DNA of 56,366 bases from an uncultured Lachnospiraceae bacterium (GTDB lineage: Bacteria; Bacillota; Clostridia; Lachnospirales; Lachnospiraceae): positions 1 to 56,366 of the forward strand of contig CAJUJR010000007.1 in assembly GCA_910586605.1 (NCBI GenBank). The letters run 5' to 3'. Below are positions 18,320-26,160 of the stretch, in pieces. A program made the translations under genes and the position numbers. Numbering within the stretch: the stretch's first letter is position 1; every line of letters begins with the position of its first letter. Below the pieces are notes generated by a model. The model had not been told where the DNA came from, ran no database searches, and saw nothing but the letters and a program-made list of their open reading frames with translations.

Positions 18320-19390
18320 ATGGGAATTATCAGAGAAGCTTATGGTGTTACAAAAAATGAGGACAGGGTTACAAAATATACGATGACGAACCAGAATGGC
18401 ATGAGGGTATCAATAATTGATTTTGGGGCAGTAATTACAAATATCTGGATGCCGGACAAGTATGGGGTTTTGGAGGATATTGCATTGGGGTTTGGTTCAA
18501 TTGAAGGCTATGAGGTAAATAAGCCGGCATTTGGCGCTATTGTCGGAAGGGTTGCCAACCGTATTTCAAATGCTTCTTTTACATTGAATGGGAAGACCTA
18601 CCAGTTAGAGCAAAATGATGAGACAAATTGCCTGCATGGCGGGACGAAGCGGTTTGAGAAGCGTATGTACAAGGCAGAATGTTCAATGGAAGAAGGGGCG
18701 GACAGCGTTTCCTTTACCAGGCTGAGTAAGGATATGGAACAGGGGTTTCCAGGTAACCTTACAGTGACTGTGACATATACGTTAAACGATGCCAATGAGC
18801 TGATTATAGATTATTATGCAGTATCGGATGCAGATACAGTAGTCAGCCTGACAAACCATTGTTATTACAATATAGGGAAAGGCGGGCATAAATGTAAAAC
18901 GGTGTTAGGCCAGACACTACAGGTTTTTTCTGATGCATATACGCCGGTAAATGAGGTTTTAGCGCCTACTGGGGAAATCCGTTCGGTGGAAAATACGGCT
19001 ATGGATTTCCGCGAACCTCATAGAATCGGGGAACGGATTGGGGAGCCTTTGCCAGATGACAGCATTGTGGCAGGATATGACCATAATTATATATTAAATA
19101 AAGAAGATGGGGAGATTGTAAAAGCCGCTGTATACAGTGACCGCGAAACAGGGCGTGTGATAGAAGTTTTTACAGATTTTCCAGGGGTACAGGTGTATAC
19201 TGCAAGGGAGCTTTCGGTCGAATCTGGTAAGGAAGATATCTCTTACAGCGGGTTTGCCGGAATTTGCTTTGAAACACAAAATTATCCGGATGCCGTAAAT
19301 CATCCGGAGTTTCCAAGCGCAGTTTTGCGCGCAGGTGAGGAATATAAAAGAACTGCTGTTTTCCGCTTTGCTATCTCAGACACACTCTAG
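18320..19390 (+). CDS. galM: Aldose 1-epimerase (galactose mutarotase)
   Basis: 356 residues. It interconverts alpha and beta anomers of galactose/glucose in the cytoplasm. Family hallmarks are NCLHGG near residue 100, the TNHCYYNI segment with the catalytic-region histidine, DHNY near residue 255 and a C-terminal CFETQNYPDAVNHPEFPS block. I chose ATG 18320 because GGAGG ends 5 bases upstream; the earlier in-frame GTG lies inside the palindromic operator. It appears to be a single-gene unit with its own promoter. No other galactose genes are nearby, so its physiological partner pathway is not shown. Confidence 0.92.
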   Translation: MGIIREAYGVTKNEDRVTKYTMTNQNGMRVSIIDFGAVITNIWMPDKYGVLEDIALGFGSIEGYEVNKPAFGAIVGRVANRISNASFTLNGKTYQLEQNDETNCLHGGTKRFEKRMYKAECSMEEGADSVSFTRLSKDMEQGFPGNLTVTVTYTLNDANELIIDYYAVSDADTVVSLTNHCYYNIGKGGHKCKTVLGQTLQVFSDAYTPVNEVLAPTGEIRSVENTAMDFREPHRIGERIGEPLPDDSIVAGYDHNYILNKEDGEIVKAAVYSDRETGRVIEVFTDFPGVQVYTARELSVESGKEDISYSGFAGICFETQNYPDAVNHPEFPSAVLRAGEEYKRTAVFRFAISDTL

Positions 19391-19450
19391 ATATTTTTGG
19401 AAACAAAATAAGATTTTTGAGTATATTAGAATAATATGCTTTTTACCCTG

Positions 19451-19483
19451 TATTACTCCGGCTGTTTAGTAGCCGGAGCAATA
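19451..19483. repeat. Minimal tip-to-tip hairpin of repeat family R3
   Basis: TATTACTCCGGCTG pairs with TAGCCGGAGCAATA around a very short loop. The sequence matches the termini of the larger R3 elements at 52025-52225 and 52861-53021, so this looks like a remnant with its interior deleted. Confidence 0.5.
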
Positions 19484-19554
19484 CATACGCTACAGGCGTA
19501 TTGATGCCCTATGGGAATATGGGGCTTTGGAAGAGATTGGAGGACAGGGGTTAT

Positions 19555-20010
19555 ATGAATGTATTTCAGAAATGTTTAAGGCGGCAGATGGGAAATCACA
19601 GATATTCAGGTTATGTAGATACTTGCCGGAAAAGTTTTTCCAATACTAATGTTTCGCAGCTTGCATTGAATAGCAAACCAATTTTTGATGATATGTATGA
19701 ACAGTTGAAAGTAGAAAATAAAGCTGGGATATCGGAACGGATGCGTGATATGGCAGATACTTTGGCAATTGCTTTTCGGATAACCAAGTATTTTGCTTTT
19801 GTCCTAATAACATATCTGTTGGGGAATATAGTTTTGCTGACATTAAATCTGGATTATTATGTAACGTGTGTAAGCATTATATTGATGGGCATTTGTTTTC
19901 TTTATAAACTGGTCGAATTTGTCAGCAATAAATATTGTGTTCTGGATGCATATCTTTTTATGATTTATAAGTCAGTTTTGGAAAAACTGGCAAAGGAAGT
20001 TTCTTGCTAA
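19555..20010 (+). CDS. Small two-pass membrane protein of unknown function
   Basis: 151 residues from ATG 19555, chosen for the GGAGG/AGGGG region just upstream; a longer frame from TTG 19501 is less likely. The first 75 residues are polar and Cys-containing. Two transmembrane segments lie at about 79-99 and 101-120, followed by a short Lys-containing cytoplasmic tail. I do not recognise the family. It stands alone between galM and a rho-independent terminator. Confidence 0.55.
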   Translation: MNVFQKCLRRQMGNHRYSGYVDTCRKSFSNTNVSQLALNSKPIFDDMYEQLKVENKAGISERMRDMADTLAIAFRITKYFAFVLITYLLGNIVLLTLNLDYYVTCVSIILMGICFLYKLVEFVSNKYCVLDAYLFMIYKSVLEKLAKEVSC

Positions 20011-20012
20011 AA

Positions 20013-20033
20013 AGCAATTTTAAACACGCTCTA
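20013..20033. repeat. Repeat family R2 end
   Basis: AGCAATTTTAAACACGCTCTA closely matches the right terminus of the R2 element at 24147-24166 (one base change), directly before a terminator. Confidence 0.6.
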
Positions 20034-20060
20034 GGGGAACGCGCAGGCATTCCCCTTTTT
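20034..20060 (+). terminator. Rho-independent terminator
   Basis: GGGGAA and TTCCCC flank a 10-base loop and are followed by TTTTT, between the convergent genes at 19555 and 20165. Confidence 0.8.
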
Positions 20061-20164
20061 ATGTTATAAGGACTTTTGTTGGTTTTCGGTGGGAAGAACG
20101 CTGGTTTGGTGTTTTTCTTTGGTGCGGCAGCAAGGTGTATTTGAGCCTGGAAATGCTTGGCGCC

Positions 20165-20965
20165 TTATATAAGCTTTAGGTGCTTCATGGCATGGTAAAC
20201 GCCGTCTTCCATTACAGGGCCAGTGATATAATCTGCCACTTCAAATAGTTCACTGGAGCTGTTTCCCATTGCAATGCTATATCCGGTATATTCCAGCATA
20301 GGGAGGTCATTCGTGCTGTCTCCGATTGAAATAGTATCGTCATTTGGTATCCCAAAATAGTTTTCCAGAAAGGCAATGCCGCTTGCTTTGGAGTGCCCTT
20401 TTGGTACAACTTCATAGAAGCAATGCTTTCTGTCAATAAAGCTTAAAATGCCTTTATATTGGTTATAAAATTTATCAAATTGATGGTCTTTTCCAAGGCA
20501 GATACAGAATTTATCAAATTCAAGGTCCTTTTCCTGATGAGGTTCTATAAGCCGGAAGGCTTCTGGGATTGTTTGCTTATGTTCCAGCTTAAATTCCTGG
20601 ATACGCGTCTGGTATGGTATAGAACTGTAGTATACATGGTTTGTGCCTTCCAGAAGCCATTCTAAATGGCATTCTTTTAGGGAATTTAAGATTTCATTTC
20701 CTGTTGGAAATGGTATCGTATAGGAGTAAAGCGTTTTTCCACGGTATGCAATATATGTGCCACATCCGCAGACATACCCGTTAAATGGGAGGCTGCGGAT
20801 AACAGAATCAATTTCTGCAAGGGCGCGGCCGGTATTAATAAAGCAAAGGTGGCCGTTTTCCTGTAGGGCATTAAGCGTTCTTGGCAGGCTGCCGGGGATA
20901 AGGTGTTCTCCAGGACCGTCTGTAATCAGTGTACCATCAATATCAAAAAATATTAATTTCTTCAT
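20165..20965 (-). CDS. HAD superfamily phosphatase (Cof/YidA-like)
   Basis: 266 residues. Cytoplasmic Mg-dependent hydrolase of the Cof type, acting on small phosphorylated metabolites; the substrate is unknown. Motif I is FFDIDGTL (Asp nucleophile), motif II INTGR, a Lys in the PKGHSKASG segment, and motif IV GDSTNDLPML. ATG at 20965 is supported by GAAAGGAAT upstream; the longer frame to 21082 runs through the promoter and is rejected. The gene is transcribed divergently from ygiQ. Confidence 0.9.
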   Translation of the reverse strand: MKKLIFFDIDGTLITDGPGEHLIPGSLPRTLNALQENGHLCFINTGRALAEIDSVIRSLPFNGYVCGCGTYIAYRGKTLYSYTIPFPTGNEILNSLKECHLEWLLEGTNHVYYSSIPYQTRIQEFKLEHKQTIPEAFRLIEPHQEKDLEFDKFCICLGKDHQFDKFYNQYKGILSFIDRKHCFYEVVPKGHSKASGIAFLENYFGIPNDDTISIGDSTNDLPMLEYTGYSIAMGNSSSELFEVADYITGPVMEDGVYHAMKHLKLI

Positions 20966-21000
20966 AAGTATTCCTTTCTGATGCTGGTTTGGTATATAAT

Positions 21001-21029
21001 ATTGTAAAGGAAAAGGAGAAAAGTTGCAA
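21001..21029 (-). promoter_or_regulatory. Promoter of the HAD phosphatase gene
   Basis: On the minus strand TTGCAA (21024-21029) and TACAAT (21001-21006) are 17 bases apart, 36 bases upstream of the start. Confidence 0.5.
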
Positions 21030-21042
21030 GGGAGAGAAAGGG

Positions 21043-21111
21043 CAGGGCGACAGCATTTATTTTTTGGTGATAGATTGTCCATGAATCGAAAAAGTAAATG
21101 CTATTGCCCTG
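21043..21111. repeat. Imperfect inverted repeat upstream of ygiQ (family R4)
   Basis: The arm 21043-21064 (CAGGGCGACAGCATTTATTT...) pairs with 21089-21111, with three mismatches. A close third copy of one arm is at 39137-39160 (CAGGGCAACAGAATTTACTT). The element ends 13 bases before the ygiQ start. Confidence 0.6.
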
Positions 21112-21123
21112 AAAAAGGGGCGG

Positions 21124-23004
21124 ATGATGAAAGAATTTTTACCTGTCAATCAAGAGGACATGAAAAAAAGAGGATGGGAAGAGGTTGATTTTGTCTATAT
21201 CAATGGTGATGCGTATGTAGACCATCCTTCTTTTGGGGCGGCGATTATTACGAGGGTCTTGGAAGCGCATGGTTATAGGATTGGCTTTATTGCGCAGCCA
21301 GATTGGAAAGATGAAAGGAGCATCCAGGTATTTGGGCGGCCGCGCCTGGGGTTTTTGGTATCGGCAGGCAACATGGATTCGATGGTGAACCACTATACTG
21401 TTTCCAAAAAGAGAAGGGGGCAGGATGCCTATACTCCAGGAGGCATTGCTGGGAAGAGGCCGGATTATGCGACAGTTGTATACTGCAACCTTATCCGCAG
21501 GGTGTATAAAAAAGCGCCAATTATTATTGGAGGGATTGAAGCGAGCCTGCGCAGGCTTGCACATTATGATTACTGGTCAGGTTCTGTAAAACATTCTATT
21601 TTAATGGATTCCCAGGCGGATTTATTGGTTTATGGCATGGGGGAACACGCCATTGTAGAAGTGGCAGACGCCTTAGCAAGCGGAATTGCAATATCAGACC
21701 TGACGTTTATCCGTGGAACGGTTTTCCGTACAAAAAATCTGGACAACGTATATGATTATATCGAACTGCCTTCTTTTCAGGAGATTTGTATGGATAAAAA
21801 AGAGTATGCAGGCAGTTTTTATATCCAGTACTGCAATACGGATTTTATAACGGCAAAATGCCTTGCAGAGCCTTATGGGGAGCAGGGATATATTGTACAG
21901 AACCCACCGTCTGAGCCATTGACGCAGATGGAAATGGATGATATCTATGAACTGCCTTATATGAGGGCATACCATCCATCTTATGAAGAGGAAGGCGGTG
22001 TTCCAGCCCTAAAAGAGGTTAAATTTAGCCTGGCAAGCAACCGTGGCTGTTTTGGGGGCTGTAATTTTTGTGCCCTGACATTCCACCAGGGGCGCGTCCT
22101 TCAGGCAAGAAGCCATGGATCATTGCTGCGCGAAGCAGAGGAAATGACACAAGAAGCAGATTTTAAAGGGTATATCCATGATGTTGGCGGGCCGACTGCC
22201 AATTTCCGCCATACAGCCTGTGAGAAACAGAAAAAATATGGGGTATGCAAGGACAGGCAGTGCCTTTTCCCAAAGCCTTGTAAAAACCTGAAAGCAGACC
22301 ATAAAGATTATATCTCTTTGCTTAAAAAGTTAAGGGAGCTGCCAAAGGTAAAAAAAGTATTTGTACGTTCTGGAATCCGGTTTGACTATGTAATGGCAGA
22401 TAAAGAGGATACATTTTTACAGGAACTTTGCAAGCACTACATTAGCGGGCAGCTCCGCGTTGCCCCAGAGCATATCTCGGATGCAGTTTTAGATAAGATG
22501 GGAAAACCGCATAATGAAGTATATCAGGGATTTTTAAAACGGTATCAGAAAATAAATGCAAAATTTGGCAAGGAGCAGTTTGTTGTGCCATATCTAATGT
22601 CTTCGCACCCGGGTTCTGGGTTAAAAGAGGCGGTGGAGCTGGCGGAATATCTCCGGGATTTGGGAATTATGCCAGAGCAGGTACAGGATTTTTATCCGAC
22701 GCCTTCCACAATTTCCACCTGTATGTATTATACAGGGCTTGACCCACGGACGATGGAAAAGGTTTATGTGCCGTCTGCCCCGCATGAAAAAGCGATGCAG
22801 CGCGCTTTAATCCAATACCGGAACCCTGCAAATTATGATTTGGTAAAGGAAGCGCTAGTAAAGGCAGGCAGGACGGATTTAATTGGGTTTGGGAAGGAAT
22901 GCCTGATTGCACCAAGGAGGGAACGGTGGAAAGAGGAAGCTTGGAAGAAACGCCAAAAAGGAAAAAAGAGGAAAATTTCTTCCAAATCAGGGAAAAAGGG
23001 TTGA
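21124..23004 (+). CDS. YgiQ family radical SAM protein
   Basis: 626 residues, the usual length for YgiQ/UPF0313. It has an N-terminal YgiQ domain (about 1-290), then the radical SAM cluster motif CFGGCNFC (near 309-316) for a [4Fe-4S] cluster, a (beta/alpha) core and a basic Lys/Arg-rich C-terminal tail. The reaction of this family is not established. ATG 21124 follows an AAGGGGCGG purine run; ATG 21127 is an equal alternative. It appears monocistronic. Confidence 0.92.
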   Translation: MMKEFLPVNQEDMKKRGWEEVDFVYINGDAYVDHPSFGAAIITRVLEAHGYRIGFIAQPDWKDERSIQVFGRPRLGFLVSAGNMDSMVNHYTVSKKRRGQDAYTPGGIAGKRPDYATVVYCNLIRRVYKKAPIIIGGIEASLRRLAHYDYWSGSVKHSILMDSQADLLVYGMGEHAIVEVADALASGIAISDLTFIRGTVFRTKNLDNVYDYIELPSFQEICMDKKEYAGSFYIQYCNTDFITAKCLAEPYGEQGYIVQNPPSEPLTQMEMDDIYELPYMRAYHPSYEEEGGVPALKEVKFSLASNRGCFGGCNFCALTFHQGRVLQARSHGSLLREAEEMTQEADFKGYIHDVGGPTANFRHTACEKQKKYGVCKDRQCLFPKPCKNLKADHKDYISLLKKLRELPKVKKVFVRSGIRFDYVMADKEDTFLQELCKHYISGQLRVAPEHISDAVLDKMGKPHNEVYQGFLKRYQKINAKFGKEQFVVPYLMSSHPGSGLKEAVELAEYLRDLGIMPEQVQDFYPTPSTISTCMYYTGLDPRTMEKVYVPSAPHEKAMQRALIQYRNPANYDLVKEALVKAGRTDLIGFGKECLIAPRRERWKEEAWKKRQKGKKRKISSKSGKKG

Positions 23005-23030
23005 TTTTATTTTTAACAGGCCGATATACT
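23001..23030 (+). promoter_or_regulatory. Promoter of the FliD-like gene
   Basis: TTGATT (23001-23006, overlapping the ygiQ stop codon) and TATACT (23025-23030) are spaced 18 bases apart. This gives a 5' leader of about 120 bases for the gene at 23157. Confidence 0.55.
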
Positions 23031-23042
23031 ATATAGTAAATA

Positions 23043-23084
23043 AAACGGTATGGATTTCACAAGGAGGTGGGTTCCATACCGTTT
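23043..23084 (+). promoter_or_regulatory. Leader stem-loop with Shine-Dalgarno sequence in the loop
   Basis: AAACGGTATGGA (23043-23054) and TCCATACCGTTT (23073-23084) form a perfect 12-bp stem. The 18-base loop contains AAGGAGGTG, a near-perfect anti-16S match, but no separate good ORF follows it. It sits at the very 5' end of the predicted transcript and could be an RNA regulatory element or a ygiQ terminator without a T-run. Confidence 0.5.
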
Positions 23085-23156
23085 CAGGTGAAAATATCCA
23101 TAAGGAGCTGTAGTGTTGTGCAGTTTCTAAGACATACGGGAAAAGGAGTGATTGTT

Positions 23157-23957
23157 ATGCCATCAATTTTTGGAACATCAGATTCAGGAAGCAACTATTT
23201 TGATAATTATTATAGTATGACAAATAACAGTAATATGGGCGGCTTATTTGGGAATACCACAAACTTCCTTGGGGATTATTCCATGATTAAGTCCGGGACT
23301 TATAAGAAACTTCTGAATGCATATTATAAGACAACCGATACAAATAAAAAGACAGAGGGTACAGAAGAGGAGGACGGAACAGATAAAAAGGGTGATTCCG
23401 CAGGAAAACTTCTTAATGTAAAGAATGATGCTGAAGCATTGAAGGAGGCAGTGGATGCACTCCGTTCTGCCGACCTTTACAAGCCTGTTGATAAGGATAA
23501 GGACGGACAGGGAGACAGGGACGAAAAGGGGAATTTCGTCTATGACACAGAGAAAATCCAGAAAAATTTAAAACAGTTTGTAGAAGCATATAATTCTTAT
23601 CTGGATTCTGCAGGGGGTGTGGATAACAAGGGAATTTTAAGCAAGACACTCCGTGTTGTAAAGCAGACTGCTTCTAATAAGAATTTATTTAAGGATCTTG
23701 GTATTTCAATTGGCAAAGATAATAAGCTGACGTTTGATGAGGATAAGTTTAAAGAGGCAAAGGCAAAAGTGACTACAGCTTCCAGCCTGTTTGCAGGAAT
23801 GGGATCTTATGGCTACAGCCTGACGACAAAAGCATCAGAAACTGCAAACCTTGCAAACAGCGCGGCAAATTCAAACAGGAATGCATCATCTTATACGTAT
23901 AATGGCGTATATTCCGTTACAGGCAGGTCAAATTCTACGTTGGATAAGTATCTGTAA
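23157..23957 (+). CDS. FliD-like protein of unknown role
   Basis: 266 residues from ATG 23157 with AAAGGAG upstream. The N-terminal 55 residues are Asn/Gly/Ser-rich; residues about 65-90 are charged (Lys/Glu/Asp). The C-terminal half (DLGISIGKDNKLTFDEDKFKE, then a short segment ending GSYGYSL) resembles the end of flagellar hook-associated protein 2 (FliD), which reads GI...DGKLT-D-x-LK followed by a phi-F-G-x-G block. There is no signal peptide, and no flagellar gene is in the window. It could be a FliD-derived protein adapted to another use. The homology is seen by eye only. Confidence 0.6.
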   Translation: MPSIFGTSDSGSNYFDNYYSMTNNSNMGGLFGNTTNFLGDYSMIKSGTYKKLLNAYYKTTDTNKKTEGTEEEDGTDKKGDSAGKLLNVKNDAEALKEAVDALRSADLYKPVDKDKDGQGDRDEKGNFVYDTEKIQKNLKQFVEAYNSYLDSAGGVDNKGILSKTLRVVKQTASNKNLFKDLGISIGKDNKLTFDEDKFKEAKAKVTTASSLFAGMGSYGYSLTTKASETANLANSAANSNRNASSYTYNGVYSVTGRSNSTLDKYL

Positions 23958-23982
23958 TCAAGAAAGTAGAAAATTAATGCAT

Positions 23983-24166
23983 TAGAGCGTGTTTGAAAAT
24001 TGTTTTATGGCCATAGGTGGACCGCAATTCATCGAAGTTTAAAAAGGGGAATGCCACACAGCAGAGTGGACAATTCCCCTTTCTTTTGGTATGATGTTGT
24101 AGCATTATAACGGCGTCCTAGAGCGTGAACCAAATCTTGCAATAAGCAATTTTCAAACACGCTCTA
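23983..24166. repeat. MITE-like element, family R2, with 20-bp terminal inverted repeats
   Basis: TAGAGCGTGTTTGAAAATTG (23983-24002) and CAATTTTCAAACACGCTCTA (24147-24166) are perfect inverted termini about 184 bp apart, filling the gap before rsmE. An extra partial tip, CTAGAGCGTGAACC, is at 24118. Single ends recur at 20013 and, degenerate, at 52759. Confidence 0.75.
24046..24085 (+). terminator. Rho-independent terminator inside the R2 element
   Basis: GGGGAAT...CCA pairs with TGG...ATTCCCC, followed by TTTCTTTT. It ends the FliD-like transcript. Confidence 0.75.
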
Positions 24167-24181
24167 GAAAGGAAGAAGTTC

Positions 24182-24922
24182 GTGTATCGTTTTTATATTT
24201 CAGAGGAACAGGTTATAGGAAATGAGGTTATAATTACCGGCAGTGATGTAAACCATATCTGCAATGTGCTGCGGATGGAAACCGGGGATTGGGTTGTTGC
24301 CTGCAATGGGCAGGGGAAGGATTATGTTTCCAGGATTTTTTCTATGGGCAGGGAAGAAGTGGTTCTACAAGTAGAAAAAGTGCAAGAAACGGGGACAGAA
24401 CTTCCGGCAAAAATTACATTGTTCCAGGGAATCCCCAAAAAAGATAAAATGGAGTTAATTATACAAAAAGCAGTGGAATTAGGCGTTTACAGGATTGTTC
24501 CAGTTTTTACAAAACGTTGTGTTGTGAAATTAGCGGATGGTAATAAGGCGGTTAAGAAGCTAGGACGGTGGCAGGCGATTGCTGAGTCGGCGGCAAAGCA
24601 ATGCGACAGGGGGATTATCCCGTCAGTAGATGCCCCTGTTTCGTTGGAAGAAGCGTTTGACATGGCAAAACGCATAGAGTACAATATGATACCATATGAA
24701 TTACAGGATGGCATTAACCAGTCCAGGGAAATCGTTGCAGATGCTTGTGGGAAATCTTCTGTTGGCATATTTATAGGGCCGGAGGGAGGTTTTGAAGCGG
24801 ATGAGGTAAGCAAGGCTATGGAAGCCAATATAAAGCCAGTTACACTTGGAAAAAGAATTCTGCGCACAGAAACTGCAGGGATGGCACTTTTGGCTATTAT
24901 GATGTTCCAGATGCAGCAGTAA
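24182..24922 (+). CDS. rsmE: 16S rRNA (uracil-1498-N3)-methyltransferase
   Basis: 246 residues. SPOUT-fold enzyme that methylates N3 of U1498 in 16S rRNA. An N-terminal PUA-like domain is followed by the knot-forming SAM site, with IFIGPEGGFEADEV near 196-210 and LGKRILRTETAGMALLA at the C-terminus. GTG start at 24182 with AAAGGAAGAAG upstream. It begins an apparent operon with the cysteine desulfurase and thiI. The usual prmA neighbour is absent here. Confidence 0.94.
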   Translation: MYRFYISEEQVIGNEVIITGSDVNHICNVLRMETGDWVVACNGQGKDYVSRIFSMGREEVVLQVEKVQETGTELPAKITLFQGIPKKDKMELIIQKAVELGVYRIVPVFTKRCVVKLADGNKAVKKLGRWQAIAESAAKQCDRGIIPSVDAPVSLEEAFDMAKRIEYNMIPYELQDGINQSREIVADACGKSSVGIFIGPEGGFEADEVSKAMEANIKPVTLGKRILRTETAGMALLAIMMFQMQQ

Positions 24923-24943
24923 ATGACAGACAGGAGCGGTTAA

Positions 24944-26107
24944 ATGGAAGCATATTTGGATAATGCGGCAACAACCCCGGTTTTTTCAGAGGTTAAAGAT
25001 ATTATGGGAAAGGTGATGGAAGAGGATTTTGGGAATCCATCTTCCAGGCATACAAAGGGGATTGTGGCAGAGCAGTATATGAAAGAAGCAGCGGAAATCA
25101 TTGCAGGGAAATTAAAATGCCAGCCAAAGGAGATTATTTTTACTTCTGGCGGTACGGAATCCAATAATATGGCATTGATTGGGACGGCGTTAGCAAATAA
25201 AAGGGCAGGGAAGCATATCATTACGACTAGGATTGAACATGCCTCTGTCCATGAACCGTTGGGATTCTTGGAAGAAATGGGTTTTGAAGTGACGTATCTT
25301 CCTGTTGACAAGAATGGAAGGGTTTCTGCAGAGCAGGTAAAACAGGCATTGCGGGAGGACACAACGCTTGTTTCTGTTATTTATGCCAACAATGAGATTG
25401 GAAGCGTTCAGCCAGTTGCAGAAATCGGGAAAATGCTCCAGAGTGAAAAACCAGATGTTATATTCCATACAGATGCTATTCAGGCATTTGGAAAATATAA
25501 GATTGTGCCAAAAAGGCTTGGGGTTGATTTGATGTCAGTCAGCGGACACAAGATACATGGGGCGAAAGGCACAGGTTTTTTATATGTACGGGATGGGCTG
25601 AAAATCCGCCCAATTCTATTTGGCGGCGGGCAACAGAAGGGAATGCGTTCTGGGACGGAAAATGTACCAGGGATTGCCGGGCTTGGCGTAGCAGTAAAAG
25701 AAATATACCAAAACCATTCAGGAAAAACAGAAAAGCTATATTATCTGAAAAAGATGTTAACCGATGGGCTGCTGCAATATGAAGGCGTCGTAGTTCATGG
25801 GATAGATGGGATGTTGCCAGAGGAAGCAGCGCCCCATATTGTAAGCGCAGGATTTGCTTCTGTAAAAAGTGAGGTAATGCTCCATGCGCTGGCACAGGAG
25901 GGCGTCTATGTGTCCTCTGGCTCGGCATGTTCGTCTAATCATCCTGAGCTTAGCGGGACACTGCAGGCAATTGGCGTGCAGAAAGAATATTTGGATTCTA
26001 CGCTGCGTTTTAGCCTTTCTGTTTTAACGACACAAGAGCAGGTGCAATATGCTGTCAGCATGGTTGGGAAGCTTCTTCCTACATTGCGCAGGTTTACCAG
26101 GCAATAG
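24944..26107 (+). CDS. Cysteine desulfurase (NifS/IscS-like)
   Basis: 387 residues. PLP enzyme that removes sulfur from cysteine and holds it as a persulfide. The PLP-lysine motif is SGHKIHGAKG (near 200). The active-site cysteine is in SSGSACSSN (near 327) with a short loop of the NifS class. N-terminal YLDNAATTP is typical. ATG 24944 with ACAGGAG upstream. Its position directly before thiI matches the dedicated NifZ-type sulfur donors that feed ThiI for 4-thiouridine in Bacillus-like bacteria; that partnership is inference from order. It could also serve Fe-S assembly. Confidence 0.92.
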   Translation: MEAYLDNAATTPVFSEVKDIMGKVMEEDFGNPSSRHTKGIVAEQYMKEAAEIIAGKLKCQPKEIIFTSGGTESNNMALIGTALANKRAGKHIITTRIEHASVHEPLGFLEEMGFEVTYLPVDKNGRVSAEQVKQALREDTTLVSVIYANNEIGSVQPVAEIGKMLQSEKPDVIFHTDAIQAFGKYKIVPKRLGVDLMSVSGHKIHGAKGTGFLYVRDGLKIRPILFGGGQQKGMRSGTENVPGIAGLGVAVKEIYQNHSGKTEKLYYLKKMLTDGLLQYEGVVVHGIDGMLPEEAAPHIVSAGFASVKSEVMLHALAQEGVYVSSGSACSSNHPELSGTLQAIGVQKEYLDSTLRFSLSVLTTQEQVQYAVSMVGKLLPTLRRFTRQ

Positions 26108-26160
26108 CCTGCTGTTTCTCAGGGAATATGGAATAAGCATTGAGAAGGGAGAAAGGAAAA

